Positions 8,353-16,638 of a DNA stretch of 64,000 bases are shown here, piece after piece. The DNA lies in the NCBI GenBank assembly GCA_965277835.1, contig OZ255841.1, forward strand, positions 496,001-560,000, written 5' to 3'. The notes under the pieces were generated by a model. The model was not told the origin of the DNA and did no database searches. It worked only from the letters and a program-made list of their open reading frames with translations. Within the stretch, counting starts at the first letter, position 1. The number at the start of each line of letters is the position of its first letter. Source of the stretch: Arcticimaribacter sp965277835 (GTDB lineage: Bacteria > Bacteroidota > Bacteroidia > Flavobacteriales > Flavobacteriaceae). A program made the position numbers and the translations under genes.

Positions 8353-8957
8353 TATTCTTTAGACTCTCTAGTCTTACCAATAAAAACGTTTACTCCTTTT
8401 TGAATAGGGTTTCCAGTAGTTCGCCTAAAAGAAACAACTTGCCCTGTATGATAAATGGCATCTGATAAAGGGCCGTTGATAAAATTCCAAAGCGGAAAGT
8501 TAGAAGAGTTACCACCTCTCTCAAATATTACTTTCAAATCATTTAACTCGGATGGCGTTTTTCCTTTAAAGATATTCGAAGCATCTTCTAAATGTTGTAG
8601 GGTAAGCAGTCGTATGCTCTCAAAAGATTCTGGGGTATTTGTTAATGGTCTTACACTTGCTTTGTTTAAAGAAGTATTTTTTATTATTTCTGAAAGTCCA
8701 TAAATATGGTTTAAAGTTTCTTTCATTGATTGCGCAGCTTCCGAAGGCTTATATTGTAAATCTTTTTCTGTGAGCCCCTCAGTAGCCCAATAATATCTAT
8801 AGCCTAGTCCTTCAATCATTCGAACGATAATATTTCCCGCATCATACGATGCTGGGGCTTCGGGAATTGATTTAAAGGGTAAGTCTTTTGTGATTTTATC
8901 TTGTGCCATAACAATCAAATTAGTAAAAAGGAAAAGAATAGTAAGAATACGTATCAT
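8352..8957 (-). CDS. Exported DinB-family protein
   Basis: A 201-residue precursor. A signal peptide (MIRILTILFLFTNLIVMAQ) precedes a DinB-like four-helix bundle. Putative metal-binding histidines occur in MKETLNHIYGLSE and AIYHTGQVVSFRRTTGNP; the latter is the hallmark C-terminal DinB motif. DinB/YfiT-type enzymes are metal-dependent thiol transferases or hydrolases, mostly cytosolic; export is common in Bacteroidota paralogues. It is the upstream partner of a coupled methyltransferase gene. The substrate is unknown. Confidence 0.85.
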   Translation of the reverse strand: MIRILTILFLFTNLIVMAQDKITKDLPFKSIPEAPASYDAGNIIVRMIEGLGYRYYWATEGLTEKDLQYKPSEAAQSMKETLNHIYGLSEIIKNTSLNKASVRPLTNTPESFESIRLLTLQHLEDASNIFKGKTPSELNDLKVIFERGGNSSNFPLWNFINGPLSDAIYHTGQVVSFRRTTGNPIQKGVNVFIGKTRESKE

Positions 8958-9011
8958 AATTTTTTTTTTCTTTTAAAAATAGTAATTTAGTTCTAATATA
9001 ATCATTGAAAA

Positions 9012-9347
9012 GTGCCAAAAAAACTAGCAAGTTTTGCGGATTTAGCAAAAGTTCAATTTAGTGACTTAGCTCCAAATAGTGAGCCGGAAGTAAAAGACTC
9101 TTTTAAAAAACAATATTTAGAGGCACATTTTAGCAATAAGGGTCGTGGCGGTAAAACAGTAACTATTATCAAAGGGTTTGAAGGTTTAGATACAGAGTTA
9201 AAACAATTTGGGAAAACACTTAAAAAAATTGTAGGAGTTGGCGGAAGTATTAAAAACAATGAGGTAATTATACAAGGGAACCACCGCGATAAGCTTATGA
9301 AAGTTTTAACCGATATGGGGCACCAAGTTAAACGTGTTGGAGGATAA
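9012..9347 (+). CDS. SUI1/eIF1-family translation factor (YciH-like)
   Basis: A 111-residue protein whose C-terminal two thirds (KGRGGKTVTIIKGFEGLD, LKKIVGVGGSIKNNEVIIQG and DMGHQVKRVGG) is a complete SUI1 domain, including the basic G-R-G-G-K loop. Bacterial homologues (YciH) can influence start-codon selection on the 30S subunit; the role in flavobacteria is not established. The only suitable start is GTG at 9012, because an in-frame TGA stands at 9006-9008. It diverges from the DinB gene and converges on ung. Confidence 0.9.
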   Translation: MPKKLASFADLAKVQFSDLAPNSEPEVKDSFKKQYLEAHFSNKGRGGKTVTIIKGFEGLDTELKQFGKTLKKIVGVGGSIKNNEVIIQGNHRDKLMKVLTDMGHQVKRVGG

Positions 9348-9354
9348 CACTACT

Positions 9355-10020
9355 CTACCAATTAATTTTACTTTTATTATTACTTTCTAAATAATAGTTA
9401 CACTTGCTAAAATGCTTATTCCCAAACCAATAACCTCTATTGGCACTCAAAGGAGAAGGATGCCCAGATGTTAAAACCAAATGTTTTTGAGAATCAATTA
9501 GCTTTGCCTTTTTTTTGGCATACCCTCCCCAAAGCATAAAAACAACACTTGTTTGTTCTTTCGAAATTTTTTTAATTATAGCATCTGTAAAAATTTCCCA
9601 CCCTTTATTTTGGTGACTTCCAGGTTCATTTTTGCGGACGGTTAAAATCGAGTTCAAAAGTAAAACACCTTGCCTAGCCCATGGTTCAAGGTTTCCGTTC
9701 TGAGGATAAGATATATTGAGGTCGGAGTTTAACTCTTTAAAGATATTTACTAAAGATGGAGGATGTTTTGTGTCTTCTGTGACAGAAAAACTAAGCCCAT
9801 GCGCTTGTTTTGGGTTATGGTAAGGATCTTGACCTAGTATAACTACTTTAATGTTATTGAAAGAACATAAATTTAAGGCTTCAAAAACTTTAGGGGGCTC
9901 AGGATAACAACAGTAATTTGAATATTCTGTTTTTATATAAGTAGATAGCTCCTTAAAATAAGGCTGGTTTAAAGAGGTTTGCATTACTTTTTTCCAGTTT
10001 GAGTCTATTAATTCCTGCAT
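9355..10020 (-). CDS. ung: Uracil-DNA glycosylase, family 1
   Basis: A 221-residue enzyme that removes uracil from DNA in base excision repair. The catalytic water-activating motif GQDPYHNPKQAHGLSFSV, the Pro-rich loop KHPPSLVNIFKEL, LLLNSILTVR, VFMLWGG and the DNA-intercalating HPSPLSANRGYWFG are all intact. The ATG at 10020 (MQELIDSNWKKVM) is chosen because upstream in-frame codons would run into the divergent mutS2 promoter region, and a TAGCTTTG promoter element stands 17 bases before it. The gene is divergent from mutS2 with only 29 bases between the starts. Confidence 0.96.
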   Translation of the reverse strand: MQELIDSNWKKVMQTSLNQPYFKELSTYIKTEYSNYCCYPEPPKVFEALNLCSFNNIKVVILGQDPYHNPKQAHGLSFSVTEDTKHPPSLVNIFKELNSDLNISYPQNGNLEPWARQGVLLLNSILTVRKNEPGSHQNKGWEIFTDAIIKKISKEQTSVVFMLWGGYAKKKAKLIDSQKHLVLTSGHPSPLSANRGYWFGNKHFSKCNYYLESNNKSKINW

Positions 10021-10037
10021 GAAATTATGTACTTTTA

Positions 10038-10045
10038 CAAAGCTA
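10038..10045 (-). promoter_or_regulatory. -7 promoter element for ung
   Basis: On the minus strand TAGCTTTG matches TAnnTTTG. A TTG (bases 10069-10071 read on the minus strand) lies 23 bases upstream, at the upper end of the usual spacing, and falls inside the mutS2 coding start. The predicted ung leader is about 14 bases. Confidence 0.6.
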
Positions 10046-10049
10046 AAAT

Positions 10050-12218
10050 ATGAAAATACCAGAGAAGACAATTGACGATTTAGAGTTTAATACAGTGCTC
10101 GAACAACTTTCTGGCTTAGCTATTACTGCTGTTGGGAAAGATGCCTGTTTGCACCTTAAACCAATTGAAGATGAAGAAGCCTTATTGTTTCAATTACATT
10201 CTGTTTCAGAGTTTGTTTCTTCTTTTGAAAATGAAAACCATATTCCAAATCACGGATTTGATAGTATAGCAAAGGAAATCGATTTATTGAAAATTGAAAA
10301 TATAGTACTCGAAATAGACGGGTTTAAACGTATTGTAGCGGCTTCTGATACTATTAATACACTTCTAAAGTTTTTTAAGAAATTCAAAGAATATTACCCT
10401 AATTTATTTTTAGAGGGAAAAGATATTGAAATAACAAAAAACCTTATTAAGGAAATAGGTAGTATAATAGATAAGTTTGGTGAAATTCAAAACAATGCTT
10501 CCCCTACTCTATATCAGATTAGAAAAGATATTCAAAATGTACGTTCAAAAATTGGACAAAGTTTTCAGCGTGCATTAAGTAATTATAGTTCACAGAATTA
10601 CCTTGATGATATAAGTGAATCTGTAGTTGAGAACCGCCGTGTTTTAGCAGTTAAAGCAATGTATCGAAGAAAAGTTAAGGGCGCAATTATGGGAAGCTCT
10701 AAAACTGGGAGTATTGTTTATATAGAACCCGAGGCTACACTTCAACACACAAGAGAACTTAACAATTTGAAGTTTGAAGAAACTGACGAAATTAAACGTA
10801 TTTTACTTCAATTAACTCAAAGTGTTCAACCATATCGCCCTTTATTGATTGAATATCAAAAGTATTTAACTTTGATTGATAGTTATTACGCACGCGCAAA
10901 GTATGCAGAGTCAATGCAGGCGGTTTTACCTAAGATTAATTCCAATCGAGAATTATCCCTTATAAAAGCCTATCATCCACTACTCTATTTATCAAATAGA
11001 AGAGATAATAACCAAACTTTTCCTCAAGATATTACGTTACATTCAAAACACCGTATAGTTGTAATATCTGGACCTAATGCAGGCGGAAAAAGTATCACCC
11101 TTAAAACCATTGGTCTATTACAATTGATGCTACAAAGCGGAATGTTAATACCTGTTAATGAGCAAAGTAGGGTTTGCTTTTTCAAGCAAATTATAACTGA
11201 CATTGGAGATAATCAATCTATCGAAAATCATTTAAGTACTTATTCATATCGATTAAAGAATATGAAATATTTTGTTCGTAAATGTAATAAGGACACTCTA
11301 TTTTTAATTGATGAATTTGGGACAGGCTCCGACCCCGAATTAGGAGGTGCATTGGCAGAAGCGTTTTTAGAAGAGTTTTATAATAGAGAAGCATACGGAA
11401 TTATCACTACGCATTATTCTAATCTTAAAGTATTAGCAAATGAACTTCCGTTTATGTCCAATGCCAATATGCAGTTTGATAATAGAACCCTAGAACCTAC
11501 ATTTAATTTAATTATGGGAGAAGCAGGTAGTTCTTTTACGTTTGAAGTAGCTCAAAAAAACGGGATTCCATATAACCTTATAAATAAGGCTAAGAAGAAG
11601 ATTGAGCGCAGTAAAGTACGTTTTGAGGCTACGATTAATAAATTGCAAAAAGAACGCTCTAAAGTAACTAAAACGGGTAAATTCTTACAAGAACAAGAAA
11701 GTAAGATAATTGAAGAAAATGAGCGGTTAGAAATTTTAAATAAAAAAGTTAAAGACAAGTTAGTTGGTTACCAAGAACTCTTTGATCATGATCAGCGTAT
11801 GATAGTTTTGGGAAATAAAACCAACGATATTGCAGATAGATATTTTGAAACAGGTAAAAAACGCTTATTAATTGCTGATTTATTACATTTAGTTGAGACT
11901 GAGAACTCAAAAAGAAAGAAAAAACCTGCCATTGAAAAGAAGAAAGAAAAAGAAGCAAAAAAGAAAGTGAATGAAGAGGTTAAAAAAGCCATTGTCAATA
12001 TTAGGAAAGAAAAAAAGAAGCATAAACCTAATTTAAAGCCTGTAAAACCTAAAGTCAATTTTAAGATTGGAGACGAAGTACGTTTGTTCGATGGTAAATC
12101 GGTAGGAACTATAGATATTATTAAAAAAGAAAAAGCTATTGTTAACTACGGCATATTTACAACAGAGGTACGATTAGATGCCTTAGATTTAGTTAAAGCA
12201 AAGAAGATTAAAAAATGA
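10050..12218 (+). CDS. mutS2: MutS2-type ATPase lacking the Smr nuclease domain
   Basis: A 722-residue MutS-family protein. It has the core and clamp region (residues 1-330), then Walker A GPNAGGKS at 341-348, Walker B LIDEFGTGSDPELGG near 415 and the H-loop ITTHYSNLKVLA. A long charged coiled coil follows (about 520-670). Canonical MutS2 proteins end in a Smr endonuclease domain; this one stops after a short KOW-like beta segment (FKIGDEVRLFDGKSVGT), so it can presumably bind and remodel DNA or stalled ribosomes but lacks that nuclease. The DCC gene overlaps its stop codon (ATGA at 12215-12218). Confidence 0.93.
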   Translation: MKIPEKTIDDLEFNTVLEQLSGLAITAVGKDACLHLKPIEDEEALLFQLHSVSEFVSSFENENHIPNHGFDSIAKEIDLLKIENIVLEIDGFKRIVAASDTINTLLKFFKKFKEYYPNLFLEGKDIEITKNLIKEIGSIIDKFGEIQNNASPTLYQIRKDIQNVRSKIGQSFQRALSNYSSQNYLDDISESVVENRRVLAVKAMYRRKVKGAIMGSSKTGSIVYIEPEATLQHTRELNNLKFEETDEIKRILLQLTQSVQPYRPLLIEYQKYLTLIDSYYARAKYAESMQAVLPKINSNRELSLIKAYHPLLYLSNRRDNNQTFPQDITLHSKHRIVVISGPNAGGKSITLKTIGLLQLMLQSGMLIPVNEQSRVCFFKQIITDIGDNQSIENHLSTYSYRLKNMKYFVRKCNKDTLFLIDEFGTGSDPELGGALAEAFLEEFYNREAYGIITTHYSNLKVLANELPFMSNANMQFDNRTLEPTFNLIMGEAGSSFTFEVAQKNGIPYNLINKAKKKIERSKVRFEATINKLQKERSKVTKTGKFLQEQESKIIEENERLEILNKKVKDKLVGYQELFDHDQRMIVLGNKTNDIADRYFETGKKRLLIADLLHLVETENSKRKKKPAIEKKKEKEAKKKVNEEVKKAIVNIRKEKKKHKPNLKPVKPKVNFKIGDEVRLFDGKSVGTIDIIKKEKAIVNYGIFTTEVRLDALDLVKAKKIKK

Positions 12219-12616
12219 AAACTAATATTATTCTTTATGATGGTATATGCGTGCTTTGCAATGTCTGGGTACGTCGCCTTTGCAAATGGGATAAAAATAA
12301 TAGTTTATATTTTGCTTCCTTTACAAGTAGTGTTAGCAACAAATTTTTTGAAGAGCGTAATATTGACCCAATTCAAGTTAATTCTATTATTTTTTGGAAG
12401 CCTAACGAAATGTATGTTACAGATGCACAAGCAGTTTTTGAAATACTCAATACTCTAGGAGGTGGCTGGAAATTAATTACAGTTTTTAATTATTTACCTA
12501 AATGGTTAACTAGAAGTATATATAAACTAATTGCTAAAAATCGTTATAAATGGTTTGGTAAGCATGACCACTGCCCTATTCCAAACCCGAATTATTCTCA
12601 TAAATTTTTAGATTAA
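12215..12616 (+). CDS. DCC-family thiol-disulphide oxidoreductase-like protein
   Basis: A 133-residue protein starting IILYDGICVLCNVWVRRLCK, the defining D-G-x-C-x-x-C motif of the DCC family (PF04134, YuxK-like). FASFTS, then DAQAVFEILNTLGGGWKL and the C-terminal RYKWFGKHDHCP also fit. The C-V-L-C pair suggests a thioredoxin-like redox role, though substrates are unknown. It starts inside the mutS2 stop (ATGA) and overlaps the end of the convergent glycosyltransferase gene by four bases. Confidence 0.9.
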   Translation: MKTNIILYDGICVLCNVWVRRLCKWDKNNSLYFASFTSSVSNKFFEERNIDPIQVNSIIFWKPNEMYVTDAQAVFEILNTLGGGWKLITVFNYLPKWLTRSIYKLIAKNRYKWFGKHDHCPIPNPNYSHKFLD

Positions 12617-13656
12617 GTAACAAGCTCTAAAATTTTCTTGACAACGTTATCAGGTTTTATAGTACGCATTGCATTTTCATATCCCTTAAAAGTTTTATTT
12701 CCATATATAGAAGAAGGTAGCTTAGGGTATTTATTTAAATCGGGTGTCAATGAATTTTCCATAGATTGTTTAAATGGGATAAACCCAGTATAAGGATGTG
12801 TTGAACCCCATAAAGTCACAGTAGGCACCCCATAGAATGCGCTAAAATGACCATTTCCAGAATCCATACTTAACATACAATCTAAATGAGAGATTAAAAG
12901 TAGTTCTTGGTCTAATTTTATTTTTCCGGCAACACAAATTACATTTTGGGAACTTTGTGCTAAGGACGTTAGCTTTTCAATTTCGCTTTGCCCTCCTCCA
13001 AATAATAAAACTTTGAAATCCCTTTTTTGGGACAACTGTTGTACCACTAATTCCATCAAATCGAGTGGGTATTCTTTTGACTTATGTTTAGAAAATGGGG
13101 CTATTCCAATATATTTTGTTGTTTGAGAAGGCTCATAAGTAATCAATTCAGCAATCTCTGGTGTTAAAGGTCTCAATTTTGGAAATGAACTCTTCGATAA
13201 ATCTAATGGATATCCTAATGTTCTAAATACATCGGCAGAACGTTCATGGCTTTGCCTTAATCTTTTAAAAACTTTATTATTAGGGCGTGTCAATCGTCTT
13301 TTTTCTATTCTACCTTTATCGTAAGAGGCGCTCTTTACGTTCCAAAAAAATATACGTAGCAATTTAGACCGAATTACATTATGTAAATCTGCAATTAAAT
13401 CAATATCCAATCGCTTCAATTCTCTATATAATCGATAAATTCCAAAAATGCCTTTATGCTTGCCTTTAATATCAATTTCATAAAAAGAAACATTAGGTAT
13501 ATCTTTAAAAAGAGGTTTAGCGAATGGTTTTGACAAGAACGTAATTTTTATATCTGGATATTCTTGTGTAAAAGCTCTGATAGATGTTGCAGCAATAACA
13601 ACATCTCCAATTGCTGATAAACGAATAGCTAAAATATGTTTAACGTTTTGGGGCAT
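12613..13656 (-). CDS. Glycosyltransferase family 9 (heptosyltransferase-like)
   Basis: A 347-residue GT-B protein. The N-terminal ILAIRLSAIGDVVIAATSIR is the GT9 signature found in ADP-heptose:LPS heptosyltransferases. LIADLHNVIRSKLL and the nucleotide-sugar half with IGIAPFSKHKSKEYP, VLLFGGGQSEIE and SMDSGNGHFSAFYGVPTVTLWG complete both Rossmann domains. It probably adds a sugar to lipopolysaccharide core at the inner membrane. The DUF4254 gene lies upstream on the same strand after 144 bases, an arrangement common in Bacteroidota. The exact sugar is unknown. Confidence 0.92.
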   Translation of the reverse strand: MPQNVKHILAIRLSAIGDVVIAATSIRAFTQEYPDIKITFLSKPFAKPLFKDIPNVSFYEIDIKGKHKGIFGIYRLYRELKRLDIDLIADLHNVIRSKLLRIFFWNVKSASYDKGRIEKRRLTRPNNKVFKRLRQSHERSADVFRTLGYPLDLSKSSFPKLRPLTPEIAELITYEPSQTTKYIGIAPFSKHKSKEYPLDLMELVVQQLSQKRDFKVLLFGGGQSEIEKLTSLAQSSQNVICVAGKIKLDQELLLISHLDCMLSMDSGNGHFSAFYGVPTVTLWGSTHPYTGFIPFKQSMENSLTPDLNKYPKLPSSIYGNKTFKGYENAMRTIKPDNVVKKILELVT

Positions 13657-13800
13657 AATTTGAAGACAGAAGTTTAATCTTGAAATTTTTTAAAATAATG
13701 ATATGTAGTTTGCTTTTGACATATAGACTTGTTAAGGTTTTAAAAGCTTAAACAGATATATATTATAACCTAAAACAGGTAATTTAACTGCAATCTAAAA

Positions 13801-14403
13801 TTATTTTTTTTTGTATAACATTGGGTTCAACTCGTCATTGTTATACATCTTCATTTGCTTATATACTTTCATGTATTTATCACCGTTTTCAATATCTAAA
13901 AGTAAGTCGTCAATAGCAATAGATAAGTCTTTCTTTTGTTCCAATAAAATATTAAGCTTTTCGGTACATTGCGTTTTGTGCTTTTCAGAAGCAGATTCTC
14001 TGTTTGCTTCTTCATTCATATGGTAGATTTTCAATGCTAAAATTGATAAACGATCAATCGCCCACGCAGGGCTTTCAGAATTTATTTTTGCTGTAGGTTT
14101 GATACTAACATTCTCGTATTTTTTTAAGAAGTAACTATCGATATGTTCAACGATATCGGTTCTGTATTGATTTGATTTGTCAATTTTTCGTTTTAATTCC
14201 AATGCCTCTACTGGGTTGATATCTGGTAAACGAATAATATCTTCATAATGCCATTGCACTGTATCAATCCAGCATTTTTTATAAAGTAAGTATTCTAAAG
14301 TATTAGAATCATAAATATTTTCAAATGGCTGGTCAATGCTATCAATAATATGATATTTAGAAATTACGTCTTCAAAAATACGGTTGTAATCTACAGCTTT
14401 CAT
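13801..14403 (-). CDS. DUF4254 family protein
   Basis: A 200-residue, mostly helical cytosolic protein. NPVEALELKRKIDKSNQYRT, SPAWAIDRLSILALKIYHM and the C-terminal GDKYMKVYKQMKMYNND match DUF4254, a Bacteroidota family usually next to heptosyltransferase-like GT9 genes, as here. The invariant R-x-D-x-V-E-x-I-D segment (YRTDIVEHIDSYF) and the W-A-I-D-R-L-S-I segment suggest an active site, but no function is established. It may act in the same LPS-core step as GT9. Confidence 0.88.
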   Translation of the reverse strand: MKAVDYNRIFEDVISKYHIIDSIDQPFENIYDSNTLEYLLYKKCWIDTVQWHYEDIIRLPDINPVEALELKRKIDKSNQYRTDIVEHIDSYFLKKYENVSIKPTAKINSESPAWAIDRLSILALKIYHMNEEANRESASEKHKTQCTEKLNILLEQKKDLSIAIDDLLLDIENGDKYMKVYKQMKMYNNDELNPMLYKKK

Positions 14404-14444
14404 CTCTTTATATTAATAGTAATATTAGTGTGTAATTAATCTTT

Positions 14445-14452
14445 CAAAAGTA
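14445..14452 (-). promoter_or_regulatory. -7 promoter element for the DUF4254 gene
   Basis: On the minus strand TACTTTTG fits TAnnTTTG and lies 41 bases before the ATG at 14403. No TTG is found at the expected -33 position. Confidence 0.45.
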
Positions 14453-14591
14453 CAATTTTAAATGGACTTAGTCTTGATTACTTTTTGAATTTAGATAGGC
14501 TAATGCACTTGTAACTTGAGCCTGTCAGCTTATTGATTCTTAACTTACAAGTTTTATTTACTACTTTAGTAATAAATAGTAAAAACCATAA

Positions 14592-16061
14592 ATGACAAAA
14601 TCAAAACAGATTGGGTTTTGGTCGGGAATAATAGTACTCTTAATTTGTATATTTCTGCCGCCTCCAGATGGAATGAAACCCGAAGCACTGAAAGCTTTTG
14701 GTATAGCAGCTTTAATGGCAATTTGGTGGATTACAGAGTGTATTCCAATCTATGCAACAGCTTTTATTCCAATTGCTTTATTTCCCTTGTTAGGAGTTCT
14801 TGATGCAAGTACAACTACCGAAAACTATGGGCATAATTATGTGCTGATGCTACTTGGTGGTTTTTTTCTTGCTAAGTCTATAGAATTGAGTAATTTACAC
14901 AAAAGAATTGCACTATATATTATTAAAAAACTTGGTACTTCTAGAAAAAGAATTATTCTGAGTTTTATGATTGCCACCGCCCTACTCTCGTTTTGGATAG
15001 CTAATGTTGCGGTTGTTCTACTTATGCTACCTATTGCATTAGCAATAATAGATAAAGAAGAAGGTAAAGAAAATAGAAGCCCTAATTTTGGTTTAGCATT
15101 AATGCTATCTATTGCATATGCAGCAAGTATTGGAGGTACGGGTAGTCTCATAGGTACTCCTCCCAATATGGTGTTTGCGGGCGTAGTTGAAAAAGTATTC
15201 CCCGAGTTGCCCGAAATTGATTTTTTGAAGTGGATGCAGCTGGGTACTCCAATTGTAATAATCTTATTACCAGTAGTTTGGTTTTATATTGTCCGTTATT
15301 TTAAAATAGAAGGAAACTTTGAAGGAAGCAATAATATTATTGATGAAGAAATAAAAGCTATAGGTAAGCTATCTATTATGGAGAAAAGAGTTTTGGCAGT
15401 TTTTATTTTTACTGCTTTAGGCTGGATATTTCGGAGAGATATAGTATTAGACCAATTTGTAGTACCAGGCTGGTCTTCTCTTTTAGGGGTAAGCAATTAT
15501 GTACACGACTCTACTATTGCTATTATTACTACAATTCTATTATTTGCTATTCCATCTGGTAAGCCCAAAGGCGAGCTAAAAAGATTGTTAAACTGGGAAT
15601 TTGCTTCGCAAGTACCATGGGGAGTGGTAATGATTGTTGGAGGAGGGTATGCAATAGCCGATTCGTTTAAACACACTGGCTTAGCAGATTATTTAGGGTC
15701 TCAGCTCAGTTTCATTGGGCAATATCCTATTATATTTATATTGGTTATTGTTGTTTTCTTAATGATTTTTATAACAGAAATAAACAGCAATACTGCTACA
15801 GCAAATATATTTTTACCTGTTTTAGCTTCAATGGCTATTGCTGGAAGCATAGACCCTTTACTATTAATGATTCCAGCAACTTTTGCTTGTTCTTTCTCAT
15901 TTATGCTCCCCTCCGGCACTGGCACTAATGCCGTTATTTTTGGAAGTAATAGAGTAACTATACAAGAGATGGCGAAATGCGGCTTTGGGCTTAATTTACT
16001 TAGTGTTATACTGCTTACTATACTAATGTACGTCTATGTTTTACCTGTTTTATCATTATGA
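14592..16061 (+). CDS. DASS/SLC13-family sodium-coupled anion symporter
   Basis: A 489-residue polytopic protein with about 11 to 13 hydrophobic segments. Two inverted repeats each carry an SNT-type substrate and sodium motif. The first half has SIGGTGSLIGTPPNMVFAG and the second has EINSNTATANIFLPVLASMA and PSGTGTNAVIFGS. These are hallmarks of divalent-anion:sodium symporters (SdcS, VcINDY), which import succinate, other dicarboxylates or sulfate. Length is typical. The Ser-Asn-Thr of the second repeat is intact; the first has SIGGTG in its place. Dicarboxylate is the likeliest cargo. Confidence 0.93.
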   Translation: MTKSKQIGFWSGIIVLLICIFLPPPDGMKPEALKAFGIAALMAIWWITECIPIYATAFIPIALFPLLGVLDASTTTENYGHNYVLMLLGGFFLAKSIELSNLHKRIALYIIKKLGTSRKRIILSFMIATALLSFWIANVAVVLLMLPIALAIIDKEEGKENRSPNFGLALMLSIAYAASIGGTGSLIGTPPNMVFAGVVEKVFPELPEIDFLKWMQLGTPIVIILLPVVWFYIVRYFKIEGNFEGSNNIIDEEIKAIGKLSIMEKRVLAVFIFTALGWIFRRDIVLDQFVVPGWSSLLGVSNYVHDSTIAIITTILLFAIPSGKPKGELKRLLNWEFASQVPWGVVMIVGGGYAIADSFKHTGLADYLGSQLSFIGQYPIIFILVIVVFLMIFITEINSNTATANIFLPVLASMAIAGSIDPLLLMIPATFACSFSFMLPSGTGTNAVIFGSNRVTIQEMAKCGFGLNLLSVILLTILMYVYVLPVLSL

Positions 16062-16092
16062 AAACATTTGGATTTTTAAATATAAATATCTT

Positions 16093-16106
16093 ATCTTACA
16101 TAAGAT
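16093..16106. repeat. Short dyad (6-bp arms) upstream of the small coiled-coil gene
   Basis: ATCTTACATAAGAT is a perfect 6-bp inverted repeat around a CA spacer, 69 bases before the ATG at 16176 and just after the symporter gene. Its geometry fits a small regulator dimer, but no regulator gene is adjacent. Confidence 0.35.
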
Positions 16107-16175
16107 TTGGTGTATAGATCAAGTAGTATAAACACAGAAATAATTTGCAATTTTAAAATAATAAAGAATAACACT

Positions 16176-16499
16176 ATGAGAAGTAAATCAGAAGTTCTTA
16201 AGCTCCATAAAGAAGGATATATATCATTTTCCAATGGTACCACGATGAATATGTCAGATTTTTTATACAAACAACCCTTGGAAAGCCTGTTGTTTGATTT
16301 AGGTCTAGTAGAAGGTGTTTCTATTGGCAACCTTTCTGCTACCTTGGATAATTATATAAATACTTCTGACCCAAATTGGATAACTAAATATGCAACAGCT
16401 CAAACCGTAGCATTATCAGTTCAAAAAGTAAGAGCCTCAGAACAAACAATAAGAGAGTTAAAACAAGAGATTGAAACTTTAAAAAAGTCTCAAAAATAA
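16176..16499 (+). CDS. Small coiled-coil protein of unknown function
   Basis: A 107-residue protein starting MRSKSEVLKLHKEGYISFSN. The ATG at 16176 is preferred over an upstream in-frame TTG at 16107 because the upstream residues look random. The N-terminal half is globular (MNMSDFLYKQPLESLLFDLG). The C-terminal third (VRASEQTIRELKQEIETLKK) is a predicted helical coiled coil, suggesting oligomerisation or partner binding. No family is recognised. It stands alone between the symporter and the aspartoacylase-like gene, with 114 and 139 bases on either side. Confidence 0.65.
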   Translation: MRSKSEVLKLHKEGYISFSNGTTMNMSDFLYKQPLESLLFDLGLVEGVSIGNLSATLDNYINTSDPNWITKYATAQTVALSVQKVRASEQTIRELKQEIETLKKSQK

Positions 16500-16638
16500 C
16501 TGCAAAGAGAAGAAGTCTTGCTCTCAGTTCAGTTTTATTAGCCAACACTTTGAGTTATACTTAATATTGGTATAATTTTTTATTGTAGAAATAAACAGTA
16601 GTACTGCAAGAGTAAACTGACTCATCTATTTTATTATT

